Source: Thalassobacillus devorans
GTDB lineage: Bacteria > Bacillota > Bacilli > Bacillales > Halobacillaceae
Reading direction: 5' to 3'
DNA: 64,000 nucleotides
Assembly: GCF_900176565.1 (NCBI RefSeq)
Contig: NZ_FXEH01000004.1
Location: 512,186-576,185 of the forward strand
Below the pieces are notes generated by a model. The model was not told where the DNA came from. It saw nothing but the letters and a program-made list of their open reading frames with translations, and ran no database searches. A program made the translations under genes and the position numbers. Positions 8,630 to 17,232 of the stretch are shown in pieces (position 1 is the first letter of the stretch; each line of letters starts with the position of its first letter).

Positions 8630-8643
8630 TGGTAGCGTTTACA
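8630..8643 (+). promoter_or_regulatory. Catabolite-responsive-element-like site upstream of proH
   Basis: TGGTAGCGTTTACA matches the cre consensus TGWNANCGNTNWCA at all but one fixed position. It lies 43 bases before the -35 of the proH promoter, so CcpA could act there. A single site found by eye is weak evidence. Confidence 0.3.
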
Positions 8644-8685
8644 TGGACTATCTCGCGTATATACATATAAATTGCCAAAAACCCC

Positions 8686-8713
8686 TTGAATAATCACATC
8701 AGCGTGTTACTAT
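8686..8713 (+). promoter_or_regulatory. Promoter of the proHJA operon
   Basis: TTGAAT at 8686-8691, a 16-base spacer, then TACTAT at 8708-8713 with an upstream TG. The start of transcription would be near 8720. This makes the in-frame TTG at 8722 an unlikely start codon for proH. Confidence 0.6.
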
Positions 8714-8760
8714 GAAAAACATTGAATTCACACACACGCCAATTGCGAAAAAAAGGAGAG

Positions 8761-9615
8761 ATGTCATTGTTTAATAAAACAATCGCTTTTTTAGGAGCCG
8801 GATCAATGGCAGAAGCTATGATCAGTGGAATAGTCGAAGCCGAAACGATTCCGGTCAATCAGGTAATTGTAACTAACCGGAGCAATCAGGACCGGTTGAA
8901 TCATATACAAACGAAATATGGAGTACGTACGACCCCACTTCAACAATTGAATTACGACGAAGTCGACATTTTCATTCTGGCTATGAAGCCGAAAGATATT
9001 GATCGTGTCCTTGATTCGTTAAAAGATAAACTTAACGCCGACCAGGTACTTCTATCTGTATTGGCTGGTATTTCTACTAGTCATATGGAAGAAAACATGA
9101 ACGACGGCCAGCAGGTCATCCGTGCGATGCCGAACACATCGAGCATGGTAGGTGAATCAGCTACGGCAATATCACCAGGACAATATACAGGTATCGATAA
9201 TGTCGTTGCAGCTAAAGAACTACTAAAATGTATTGGTAATGTATTCGTAATCGACGAAGAGCAGATGGATATTTTTACAGGAATTGCTGGAAGCGGACCG
9301 GCTTACTTCTATTATTTAATGGAACACATCGAGAAAGCAGGTCAGGAAGGCGGTCTTGACCGCGACACAGCAAGAGAAATCGGTGCCCAGACCATTCTTG
9401 GTGCAGCAAGAATGCTTCAGGAGCAGGACGATACTTCAGCAGAGCTGCGGGAAAAAGTTACTTCCCCGAATGGCACGACTGCTGCCGGACTTGATGCATT
9501 AAATAAACATGGCGGCGGAAATGCCATCGCTCAGGCAGTAAAAGGAGCGGCAGCTCGCTCCAATGAAATGAGTAAAGCGAGCCGCGTAAAAGAAAAAGAA
9601 CTTGTTACAAAATAA
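8761..9615 (+). CDS. proH: Pyrroline-5-carboxylate reductase (osmotic-type)
   Basis: Reduces Delta1-pyrroline-5-carboxylate to L-proline with NAD(P)H, the last step of proline synthesis. The N-terminal Rossmann segment IAFLGAGSMAEAMI and the C-terminal P5CR dimerisation part (GSGPAYFYYLMEHIEKAG, then VTSPNGTTAAGLDAL) are complete; length is about 284 residues. It is the first gene of proH-proJ-proA, the arrangement used for osmotic proline overproduction in halophilic Bacillaceae. The start is uncertain. The ATG at 8761 sits only 2 bases after AGGAG, while the TTG at 8767 has an ideal 8-base spacing, so translation may begin at the TTG. Confidence 0.93.
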   Translation: MSLFNKTIAFLGAGSMAEAMISGIVEAETIPVNQVIVTNRSNQDRLNHIQTKYGVRTTPLQQLNYDEVDIFILAMKPKDIDRVLDSLKDKLNADQVLLSVLAGISTSHMEENMNDGQQVIRAMPNTSSMVGESATAISPGQYTGIDNVVAAKELLKCIGNVFVIDEEQMDIFTGIAGSGPAYFYYLMEHIEKAGQEGGLDRDTAREIGAQTILGAARMLQEQDDTSAELREKVTSPNGTTAAGLDALNKHGGGNAIAQAVKGAAARSNEMSKASRVKEKELVTK

Positions 9616-9712
9616 ATGTAGCATAAAAATGCACAAACATGTATAATAATTTAAAAATAATTCATTAAATTGTATAAATATAATGGTCAAACGAGAGGAT
9701 AGGAGTGATAGA

Positions 9713-10846
9713 TTGACACAACAATCACAGAAAAAACGCGTAGTCATTAAAATCGGAAGTAGTTCACTAACCAGCTTACATGGAGAAATCAGCCGCAGAA
9801 AACTAGAAAAGATAGTAGATGAAGTCGTTCGTTTGAAAGATGACGGACATGAAGTATTGCTCGTATCCTCAGGAGCAGTAGCTGCAGGCTACCGCAAGCT
9901 TGGCTGCCTTTCAAGACCAAGCACATTGCCGGAGAAGCAAGCAGCAGCATCCATCGGGCAAGGATTACTAATCGAATCTTATTCAGACCTCTTTTTATCC
10001 CACGGGTATGTTGCTTCACAAATCCTGATTACACGCAGCGATTTTTCAGACGAAAATCGTTACGAGAATGCTAGAAATACCATTAATGTCTTATTGGAGA
10101 GAGGAATTATCCCCATCATCAACGAGAATGATACGATTACCATCGACCGTTTGAAGTTCGGTGATAACGATACTCTTTCCGCTAAAGTAAGTGCCCTTGT
10201 CGATGCAGATAAACTCATTATTCTTTCTGATATTGACGGGTTGTACGATGCAGATCCTCGTAAAAACAAAGATGCTAAACTACTAGAAAAAGTCCATGAA
10301 ATCACACCAGAAATTGAAGCTGCTGCAGGAGATCCCGGAAGTGCGGTCGGCACCGGTGGCATGAAATCAAAGATTGACGCATTTAAAATAACGATGGCTT
10401 CCGGAATTGCAGCGTTTCTAGGAAAAGCAAATGCTGCTGACATCATTTATGACGCCGTCTATCAAAAAGCGCGCGGTACCTATTTCGAATCGAAGCCGGA
10501 AACGTTGAACCTTGACCATAAGAAACAGTGGATTGCTTTCAATTCCGGTCCAGAAGGGGAAGTAGTCATTGATAAGGAAGGTAAGAGCCTGATTGTGGAA
10601 AGCAAAGAAGGACTTCTTCCCGGCAATATTCATCATGTCAAAGGACGCTTTAAAGAAGGAGCAGTTGTCCGGATCAAGGATGTCCATGGAGAGGATATCG
10701 GACTTGGCGTTGTCAATTATTCTTCCAAACAAATCAGCCAGATTGTCAGCATGACGGAAGAAGAGATAGCGGAATACAAGCAAGCTGCTGTAGAAAAGAA
10801 ACATCTTGTCTGCCACCTGGAAGTTTCCGTTCCAGTCGGCGTGTAA
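9713..10846 (+). CDS. proJ: Glutamate 5-kinase with PUA domain
   Basis: Phosphorylates glutamate to gamma-glutamyl phosphate, the first and controlled step of proline synthesis. The amino-acid kinase domain fills about residues 10-255 (VVIKIGSSSLTS at the start, NENDTI and FGDNDTLSAKV within). A PUA domain occupies about residues 280-360. The TTG at 9713 is chosen because AGGAG lies 7 bases before it; the ORF extends upstream to 9683 without a ribosome site. It sits 97 bases after proH and 15 before proA. In osmotic-type operons this kinase is expected to be less sensitive to proline feedback than ProB; this is known of the family and not visible here. Confidence 0.92.
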   Translation: MTQQSQKKRVVIKIGSSSLTSLHGEISRRKLEKIVDEVVRLKDDGHEVLLVSSGAVAAGYRKLGCLSRPSTLPEKQAAASIGQGLLIESYSDLFLSHGYVASQILITRSDFSDENRYENARNTINVLLERGIIPIINENDTITIDRLKFGDNDTLSAKVSALVDADKLIILSDIDGLYDADPRKNKDAKLLEKVHEITPEIEAAAGDPGSAVGTGGMKSKIDAFKITMASGIAAFLGKANAADIIYDAVYQKARGTYFESKPETLNLDHKKQWIAFNSGPEGEVVIDKEGKSLIVESKEGLLPGNIHHVKGRFKEGAVVRIKDVHGEDIGLGVVNYSSKQISQIVSMTEEEIAEYKQAAVEKKHLVCHLEVSVPVGV

Positions 10847-10861
10847 ATTATAAGGAGGTAA

Positions 10862-12127
10862 ATGATGACAACCATCAAACCAACAGTGAATGTGGAAGCA
10901 CAGGCGATTGAAGCGAAGAAGGCTGCCAAAAAGTTAGCGATGTTGACGACAGAAGAAAAGAATCAGACACTCAACCTTTTAGCGGATAAGCTGGAAGCAG
11001 AGTACAAAGCCATCCTGGAAGCCAACGAAAAGGACTTGGAAAACGGCCGCCAGCAAGGCTTTGAGGATGCATTTATGGATCGCCTCGCTCTTTCAAAGGA
11101 ACGTATTTATGATTTTGCCAATGGACTGCGTGAAGTTGCAGAACTGGAAGATCCAACGGGACACGTTTTGTCTGACTGGACGCTGGAGAACGGTCTTGGA
11201 GTAGAAAAAGTAACGGTTCCTCTTGGGGTCATCGGTATGATTTATGAAGCTCGTCCAAACGTGACGGTTGACTCCACCGGTCTTGCATTGAAGTCCGGTA
11301 ATGCGATTGTCTTGAAAGGTGGATCGTCAGCCATCAACTCCAATCGCGCGATTGTAGAAGTTCTGCATCGCGGACTTGAGGAGACGAAAGTACCGAAAGA
11401 AGCCGTACAATTCATTGACAGCACTGCACGTGAAGCGACACAGCAGTTGTTTACGATGAAAGAGCACGTCGATGTCTTAATTCCTCGCGGAGGCGGCTCC
11501 CTGATCAGTGCGGTTGTGAATAACGCGACCGTTCCAGTGCTGGAAACAGGCGTAGGTAACTGCCACGTATATATTGATAAGGAAGCGGAAGTTGAAAAAG
11601 CATTAAACATTCTTGTTAATGCAAAAACAGACCGTCCTGCCGTCTGTAATGCTGCGGAAACACTGATCGTCCACAAAGACTGGTTGAATGAAAATCTTGA
11701 TGCTTTGACGAAAGCATTGAAAGATAATGACATCAACGTCCATGGGGATGAGGAAATTGTTAATGTCATGCCGGACGCTGTTGAAGCTGGCGAGTCCGAT
11801 TGGGCGAATGAATACTTGAGCAAGGATATCGCTATTAAAACGGTCAACGATGCAGCTGAAGCAATCAATCATATTGAAACTTATGGCACAAAGCACTCAG
11901 AAGCTATCGTTACAGAAAATGCAGATACAGCCAAAATGTTTAAGAGTCTGGTAGATGCTGCTGCAATCTATCATAACGCATCCACGCGTTTTACCGATGG
12001 TGGAGCACTAGGTTTTGGCGCGGAAATCGGAATCTCTACTCAGAAATTGCATGCTCGCGGACCTATGGGCTTGCCTGCTCTTACAACGGTTAAATATATC
12101 ATGTCCGGAAACGGGCAAGTACGCTAA
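10862..12127 (+). CDS. proA: Gamma-glutamyl phosphate reductase
   Basis: Converts gamma-glutamyl phosphate to glutamate semialdehyde with NADPH. It is a full-length (421-residue) aldehyde-dehydrogenase superfamily protein. The catalytic cysteine lies in RPAVCNAAETL and the family signature RGGGSLISAVV is present. Two adjacent ATG codons (10862, 10865) follow AAGGAGGT; the second has the better 6-base spacing. As the third gene of the proHJA unit it completes the glutamate-to-proline pathway. A terminator follows 10 bases after the stop. Confidence 0.95.
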   Translation: MMTTIKPTVNVEAQAIEAKKAAKKLAMLTTEEKNQTLNLLADKLEAEYKAILEANEKDLENGRQQGFEDAFMDRLALSKERIYDFANGLREVAELEDPTGHVLSDWTLENGLGVEKVTVPLGVIGMIYEARPNVTVDSTGLALKSGNAIVLKGGSSAINSNRAIVEVLHRGLEETKVPKEAVQFIDSTAREATQQLFTMKEHVDVLIPRGGGSLISAVVNNATVPVLETGVGNCHVYIDKEAEVEKALNILVNAKTDRPAVCNAAETLIVHKDWLNENLDALTKALKDNDINVHGDEEIVNVMPDAVEAGESDWANEYLSKDIAIKTVNDAAEAINHIETYGTKHSEAIVTENADTAKMFKSLVDAAAIYHNASTRFTDGGALGFGAEIGISTQKLHARGPMGLPALTTVKYIMSGNGQVR

Positions 12128-12136
12128 TTGTTTGTT

Positions 12137-12178
12137 ATACCCCGGGGCCTCCAGTAAATGGAAAACCGGGGTATTTTC
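12137..12178 (+). terminator. Terminator of proHJA
   Basis: ATACCCCGG at 12137-12145 pairs with CCGGGGTAT at 12166-12174, followed by TTTTC. Confidence 0.85.
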
Positions 12179-12227
12179 TATGCAATAAAAAAAGTCTATG
12201 AATTTTTCTGTCTTTTATGTTAATCTA

Positions 12228-12258
12228 TTGTTAACCAAAAAATAATAGCGGTTAACGT
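12228..12258 (+). promoter_or_regulatory. BirA-type biotin operator
   Basis: TTGTTAACC at 12228-12236 and GGTTAACGT at 12250-12258 form an imperfect inverted repeat with a 13-base centre. This resembles the BirA operator of Gram-positive bacteria, although the centre is a little short. A second GTTAAC at 12257-12262 overlaps the right arm and gives an alternative pairing. It lies 28 bases before bioY and should repress bioY-bioB when biotin is sufficient. Confidence 0.7.
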
Positions 12259-12286
12259 TAACAGGAAAGACAGGAGGATGTTACAT

Positions 12287-12886
12287 ATGAAGAAGAAAAA
12301 GTTCACGGCACTTGATTTAACGATGGGGAGCTTGTTTGTAGCTTTGACAGCAGTCGGAGCTAACATTACGTCCATCGCTCCTTTCATGGTAATCGGAGGA
12401 GTTCCGATTACATTGCAGACATTTATTGCAATTCTCGCAGGTATTGTACTGGGGAGCCGTCTTGGTGCGTTTTCCATGTTTGTGTATATGGTTCTGGGTT
12501 TAGCCGGTGCGCCGATATTTGCTCAATTCAAAGGCGGAGCAGGGGTTATGTTATCGCCGACCTTCGGATTCATTGTTTCTTTTATTCTATTAGCTTATGT
12601 CGCAGGTAAAATGGTAGAGGCAAAAAGAAGTTTTCCCATGTACGTGAGCGCTGCGCTTGTCGGTATGGTGATCAATTATATCGTAGGTACCAATTGGATG
12701 TATGCCGCCTATCTTTTCTGGTTTGAAGCACCAGAAGGATTGACCTATCAAATGGTATGGGCCTGGATGGCTGTTCCACTTCCAAAAGATATCATTCTAT
12801 CCGTACTTGCCGGGTATCTTGGCTATCGTTTAGAAACAGGGGCGCTGGCACATACCAAATTCCGTAAACAACAGCAGGCTGTTTAA
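12287..12886 (+). CDS. bioY: Biotin transporter substrate-binding subunit BioY
   Basis: The S component of the biotin ECF transporter: a 199-residue membrane protein with about six hydrophobic segments. It carries the BioY pattern FMVIGGVPITLQTF and the following LGSRLGAFSMFVYMVLG. The ATG at 12287 follows AGGAGG by 9 bases; the upstream ATG at 12278 lies inside that ribosome site and is unlikely. It is followed 16 bases later by bioB behind a BirA-like operator. The EcfA/A'/T energising module is not in the window. Confidence 0.93.
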   Translation: MKKKKFTALDLTMGSLFVALTAVGANITSIAPFMVIGGVPITLQTFIAILAGIVLGSRLGAFSMFVYMVLGLAGAPIFAQFKGGAGVMLSPTFGFIVSFILLAYVAGKMVEAKRSFPMYVSAALVGMVINYIVGTNWMYAAYLFWFEAPEGLTYQMVWAWMAVPLPKDIILSVLAGYLGYRLETGALAHTKFRKQQQAV

Positions 12887-12902
12887 TAAGGGGGGCACTT
12901 GT

Positions 12903-13895
12903 ATGAACTGGAATTTACTTGCTGAACATGTACTAGCCGGACATGAACTTTCAGATGAAGAGGGTCTTGCCATTTTAGAAAGTGAGGACGATCAGATTTT
13001 GGAATTGCTTCATAGTGCTTATCAAATCCGTAAACACTACTATGGCAATAAAGTAAAATTAAACATGATCGTTAACACGAAGTCCGGTTTCTGTCCGGAA
13101 AATTGTGGCTATTGTGCCCAGTCCATCGACTCGGAAGCTCCGATCCAAAAATACAGGATGATGGATAAAGATACGATTGTCCAAGGAGCTGAACAGGCCC
13201 ACCGGCTTCAATCGGGAACCTACTGTATTGTAGCCAGCGGGCGCGGGCCGACGAACAGGGAACTGAATGAAGTGACAGCAGCTGTACAGGAAATAAAAGC
13301 CAAATACGACATGAAAGTCTGCGCATGCCTTGGTCTCCTCCGCCCAGAGCAGGCGGATAAGCTAAAAGAAGCAGGTGTTGATCGTTATAACCATAATATC
13401 AACACTTCCAAAAACCATCATGATGCTATTACCACTACACATACATACGATGATCGAGTGGAAACTGTCAATTATGCAAAGCAGGCTGGCATATCTCCTT
13501 GCTCTGGTGTCATCGTCGGGATGAAAGAGTCCAGGCTGGATGTGGTTCATATGGCTAAGGCATTAAAAGAACTCGATGCAGATTCGATTCCAGTCAACTT
13601 TCTTCATGCCATTGATGGCACTGCATTAGAAGGTACCAATGAGTTGACTCCGATGTATTGTTTAAAAGTACTCGCTCTGTTCCGGTTTATTAATCCTGCG
13701 AAAGAGATACGAGTTTCCGGTGGCAGGGAAGTCAATTTAAGAAGCTTGCAGCCTTTGGGTTTATATGCGGCCAACTCCATTTTTGTCGGGGATTACCTGA
13801 CTACTGCCGGGCAGGAAGGTACGAAAGATCATCAGATGCTGAAAGACCTTGGTTTTGAAATTGAATACCCTACGCCTCAGCCTTTAGCTGAATAA
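12903..13895 (+). CDS. bioB: Biotin synthase
   Basis: A radical-SAM enzyme that inserts sulfur into dethiobiotin. The CxxxCxxC motif is CPENCGYC near residue 60, ligand of the [4Fe-4S] cluster. YNHNINTS and the Arg in REVNLRSLQP, typical of BioB, are present. Length is 330 residues, normal for the family. Ribosome site AAGGGGGG precedes the ATG. No bioA, bioD, bioF or bioW is found nearby. The pair bioY-bioB therefore suggests uptake of biotin plus conversion of scavenged dethiobiotin, unless the other genes lie elsewhere. Confidence 0.96.
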   Translation: MNWNLLAEHVLAGHELSDEEGLAILESEDDQILELLHSAYQIRKHYYGNKVKLNMIVNTKSGFCPENCGYCAQSIDSEAPIQKYRMMDKDTIVQGAEQAHRLQSGTYCIVASGRGPTNRELNEVTAAVQEIKAKYDMKVCACLGLLRPEQADKLKEAGVDRYNHNINTSKNHHDAITTTHTYDDRVETVNYAKQAGISPCSGVIVGMKESRLDVVHMAKALKELDADSIPVNFLHAIDGTALEGTNELTPMYCLKVLALFRFINPAKEIRVSGGREVNLRSLQPLGLYAANSIFVGDYLTTAGQEGTKDHQMLKDLGFEIEYPTPQPLAE

Positions 13896-13931
13896 AAGCA
13901 TGGACCCCCGGGGGGGTTCATGCTTTTTATT
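13894..13931 (+). terminator. Terminator of bioYB
   Basis: AAAGCATG with a C-rich arm pairs with a G-rich arm and CATGCTTT, followed by TTTAT. It overlaps the bioB stop codon. Confidence 0.85.
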
Positions 13932-13990
13932 CTAGTCTAGGAAATTAAAAAATGATTTCTTTGTTGATAACTTTAGTTGGTGGGTCACTT

Positions 13991-14104
13991 CCAGATCCAG
14001 CGCCTACCCCCTCGAGGTCTTAAGTCAATCCTCTCTGTGACAAAAAACGTCACTCCGAGGCTTGTCTTAAGCTTGTCGGGGGTGAGCAAGGCGCTTGCGC
14101 TTTT
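13991..14104. repeat. Bacillaceae intergenic hairpin repeat (AGCGCC...AAGGCGCTTGCGC type)
   Basis: About 114 bases with complementary ends: AGCGCCTACCCCC on the left, and GGGGGTGAGC plus AAGGCGCTTGCGC on the right. An inner CTTAAG occurs in each arm. I recognise this end pattern as an abundant non-coding repeat family of Bacillaceae genomes. It occupies most of the gap between bioB and glutaminase. I see no open reading frame in it. Confidence 0.7.
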
Positions 14105-14179
14105 GTTCTGTCGGAGTTTAACATGCAGCGATAAGGTTAAAGATGAATAGAAAAGTACTGGAGATGGAGGAATGGGGTT

Positions 14180-15112
14180 ATGACAAAACTATCAAATGTC
14201 TATATACAGGAAATCGTGAAGGAGTGCCGGCCATTTGCTTCTTCCGGAAGTGTTATCGATCATATACCTGGAAAGGATCAATCGCACCTTACCAAGCTGG
14301 GAATAACGGTCATCTCAGACGACGGAGACACCTATTCTGCAGGTGATGATGATTATATCTTTTCCTTGCAGAGTATTTCGAAAGTAATCAACCTTTTGAT
14401 GGCTCTCGAAGACTTCGGCGAGGACACGGTTTTTCAAAAAGTAGATAAGGAACCAACCGATGATTTTTTTAATTCTATTTCTAATTTAGAAGACTACGAA
14501 CATCAGAAACCATATAATCCGATGTTGAATTCAGGGGCTATTGCTATGGCAAGTCTTATCAAAGGCACAACAGTAGAAGAACGGTTCAACCGTGTATTGG
14601 AGTTTATCCGAACCATTACCGGTAATGAAAAAGTCGATATGGATGAAGATGTTTATAAAGCTGAAGTGAAAAATGGATCACGCAACCGCTCTTTAGCTTA
14701 TTTTATGGAGAGTCTTGGAATCCTACCGCATCAAGAGCTGGAAGCTGCGCTCGACCTTTACTTCCGTGTTAATTCGATTATGGTCACCAGTCATGAGCTG
14801 GCCGAAATTGGATGTTTCCTCGCTCGCCAAGGGGAGAAGGAAGGGAAACAAATAATCGATCCTCGCCATGTTGGGACAACCCTGGCGATCATGATGACTT
14901 CCGGTATGTATAATGAATCAGGTTCTTATGCCGTAGATGTAGGATTTCCTATCAAAAGCGGCGTTTCCGGCGGGATCACTGGTGTTGTCACAGGAAGAAT
15001 GGGCATTGGTATCATCGGCCCGGCAATCAATAAAAAAGGAAACAGTATCGCTGGTGGAAAAGCACTAAGGAAACTATCCCAGGATTTGAACCTGAATCTC
15101 TTCCATGCCTAA
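14180..15112 (+). CDS. glsA: Glutaminase
   Basis: Hydrolyses glutamine to glutamate and ammonia. It is a 310-residue serine-dependent beta-lactamase-fold glutaminase with the SxxK motif in SLQSISKV (about residue 65) and the family segment PYNPMLNSGAI. The C-terminal GVSGGITGVVTGRMGIGI glycine-rich part is intact. A GGAG-type ribosome site precedes the ATG at 14180. In a halophile the glutamate made could feed the proline operon upstream; that link is inference. It is monocistronic. Confidence 0.94.
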   Translation: MTKLSNVYIQEIVKECRPFASSGSVIDHIPGKDQSHLTKLGITVISDDGDTYSAGDDDYIFSLQSISKVINLLMALEDFGEDTVFQKVDKEPTDDFFNSISNLEDYEHQKPYNPMLNSGAIAMASLIKGTTVEERFNRVLEFIRTITGNEKVDMDEDVYKAEVKNGSRNRSLAYFMESLGILPHQELEAALDLYFRVNSIMVTSHELAEIGCFLARQGEKEGKQIIDPRHVGTTLAIMMTSGMYNESGSYAVDVGFPIKSGVSGGITGVVTGRMGIGIIGPAINKKGNSIAGGKALRKLSQDLNLNLFHA

Positions 15113-15269
15113 TGACCTTAAGGGCTTAGGCGATAAGCCAAGTTTATCTACTACCTTCGATGTTTTGTAAAATATTTGTAATGAAAATGTAAGTTTAAGC
15201 AAGCAGGCTAAAAGGTAAAAGGAAAAGAATCTAACCTATGTGATTGTTGATTACCAGGAGGGCGATTTT

Positions 15270-16205
15270 ATGAAGGGAATCATTTTGGCTGGAGGCAGTG
15301 GTACAAGGTTGTCCCCTAGTACGGATAGCATTAATAAACATTTGCTGCCTGTCTACGACAAGCCGATGATCTACTATCCTTTATCCATTTTGATGCTTGC
15401 TGGCATCAAAGAAATTTTGATTATAAGTACCGAAGAAGATACACCAAGATTTGAAAAAATGCTAGGCGACGGCACATCGTTAGGGATTGATATTTCTTAT
15501 ATAGCACAGGAGGAGCCTAACGGCATTCCGGAAGCATTCATTGTTGGAGAAGATTTTATTGGCGACGATGATGTGACCTTGATTCTCGGTGATAACATCT
15601 TCTACGGGCAAGGTTTGACCGATATGCTCCGAAAAGCGATCAAAAATCACCAAGGAGCGACTGTGTTTGGCTATCGTGTCGGAAATCCCCAGCGTTTTGG
15701 TGTTGTTGAGTTCGATAAAAATAAAAAAGTTATATCGATTGAAGAAAAGCCGGAGGAGCCAAAATCTGACTTTGCTGTGACCGGATTATATATTTACGAC
15801 AACCGCGTTATCCAGATGTCCAAACAGCTGGATTATTCGGACCGGGGAGAATTGGAAATCACGGATATCAATAAGCTGTATTTGGAAGCAGGAGACCTGG
15901 ATGTCCAGTTGTTAGGCAGAGGTTTCGCCTGGCTGGATGCAGGTACGCATGATTCTCTGTTTGAATCTTCCCAGTTCATCAAAAACATCGAACAGCGGCA
16001 AGGGTTCAAGGTTGCCTGTATTGAAGAGATCGCTTATTATATGGGCTACATTTCCCGTGAAGAATTATATGAGAAAGGGAAGCAGATGGAAAAGAATGAT
16101 TATGGAAAATATCTGATGGATATTGCTAACCGAAAACACGTCCAGCAATATTGGGAGGACGTTGTCGATCAAAACCCTATGATAGGATCGGTGAACAATG
16201 AGTAG
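15270..16205 (+). CDS. rfbA: Glucose-1-phosphate thymidylyltransferase
   Basis: Makes dTDP-glucose from dTTP and glucose-1-phosphate. The N-terminal nucleotidyltransferase signature [14 protein letters not shown] is present, as is the RmlA-type segment [11 protein letters not shown]. The ATG at 15270 follows CCAGGAGGG; the ORF extends upstream to 15240 without support. At 311 residues it is slightly longer than the usual 290. It begins a seven-gene run of overlapping genes ending at 22028, devoted to a deoxy-amino sugar. Its stop overlaps the start of rfbB by 8 bases. Confidence 0.95.
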   Translation: MKGIILAGGSGTRLSPSTDSINKHLLPVYDKPMIYYPLSILMLAGIKEILIISTEEDTPRFEKMLGDGTSLGIDISYIAQEEPNGIPEAFIVGEDFIGDDDVTLILGDNIFYGQGLTDMLRKAIKNHQGATVFGYRVGNPQRFGVVEFDKNKKVISIEEKPEEPKSDFAVTGLYIYDNRVIQMSKQLDYSDRGELEITDINKLYLEAGDLDVQLLGRGFAWLDAGTHDSLFESSQFIKNIEQRQGFKVACIEEIAYYMGYISREELYEKGKQMEKNDYGKYLMDIANRKHVQQYWEDVVDQNPMIGSVNNE

Positions 16206-17232
16206 AGATAAAAAGACGTTATTAATTACAGGGGGAGCGGGATTCATCGGCTCCAATTTTATCACTTATTTTTTGAAGGCACATGATGACTACGAGATTG
16301 TCAACTTGGATAAGCTTACGTACGCAGGATCGCTGGAAAATCTACGCGAGGCAGAAACCTTTGTCAACTACCATTTCATAGAAGGCGACATTGCGGATGA
16401 GGAAGTCGTGGAGAAGGTGTTCGCTGATTACGACATCGATGGTATCATTCATTTTGCTGCCGAGTCCCATGTCGATAAATCCATCGCGGATACGAAGCCG
16501 TTCATTACGACAAATGTGGTAGGTACAGTCAACCTGCTGCAAACAGCTAAACGCGATTGGGAACAGAAGGGTGTCCTGTCGGAACGACGATTTCACCATA
16601 TATCAACCGACGAAGTATATGGCTCATTGGAGGAAGATGGAGCATTCACGGAGGAGACACCGTATGACCCACGGAACCCATATAGCGCATCAAAAGCAAG
16701 TGCCAATATGCTGGTCAACAGTTACCACAATACGTATGGGATGAATGTTGTCATTTCCAGCAGTTCCAACAATTACGGGCCGAGACAGCACGATGAAAAA
16801 CTGATTCCTACCATTATCAGGAAAGCACTGGACGGAGAAGCAATTCCGATCTATGGTGATGGTCAGAATATTCGGGACTGGCTCTTTGTAACGGATCATT
16901 GCAAGGCGCTGGATAAGGTATTCCACGAAGGGAAGGCAGGGGACACCTATAATATCGGCGGCAGAAATGAACGGACGAATATGGAAATGACGAACCGGAT
17001 CTGCGAGCTTCTTGATGAACATCAACAAGAAAGAAAGCAGGAACTTTCTCTTTCCAGTTTTAAGGATTTGATTACATTTGTAGAGGATAGACCAGGCCAT
17101 GACCGAAGATATGCCGTAGATGATACGAAAATTAGACAGACGCTAGGATGGAAGCCAGTGGTGGAACTGGAAAAAGGCCTTGCCGAAACCGTAGTATGGT
17201 ACATGGATAAATGGAGGAAACAAACGCAGTGA
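16198..17232 (+). CDS. rfbB: dTDP-glucose 4,6-dehydratase
   Basis: Forms dTDP-4-keto-6-deoxyglucose from dTDP-glucose. It is an extended SDR enzyme (344 residues) with the NAD motif [11 protein letters not shown], the active-site STDEVYGSL and the YSASKA catalytic YxxxK. No rfbC or rfbD (rhamnose branch) follows. Instead the operon carries a WecE-type aminotransferase, so the product is diverted to a 4-amino-4,6-dideoxy sugar. Start overlaps rfbA and stop overlaps the next gene, indicating translational coupling. Confidence 0.95.
   Translation: MSRDKKTLLITGGAGFIGSNFITYFLKAHDDYEIVNLDKLTYAGSLENLREAETFVNYHFIEGDIADEEVVEKVFADYDIDGIIHFAAESHVDKSIADTKPFITTNVVGTVNLLQTAKRDWEQKGVLSERRFHHISTDEVYGSLEEDGAFTEETPYDPRNPYSASKASANMLVNSYHNTYGMNVVISSSSNNYGPRQHDEKLIPTIIRKALDGEAIPIYGDGQNIRDWLFVTDHCKALDKVFHEGKAGDTYNIGGRNERTNMEMTNRICELLDEHQQERKQELSLSSFKDLITFVEDRPGHDRRYAVDDTKIRQTLGWKPVVELEKGLAETVVWYMDKWRKQTQ

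Noticed and set aside
8722..8760. TTG start of proH at 8722
   Set aside because: The predicted transcription start is near 8720 and no ribosome site precedes this codon.
11242..11868. Antisense frame of 208 codons in proA
   Set aside because: Serine-rich mirror of a real gene, no ribosome site or family.
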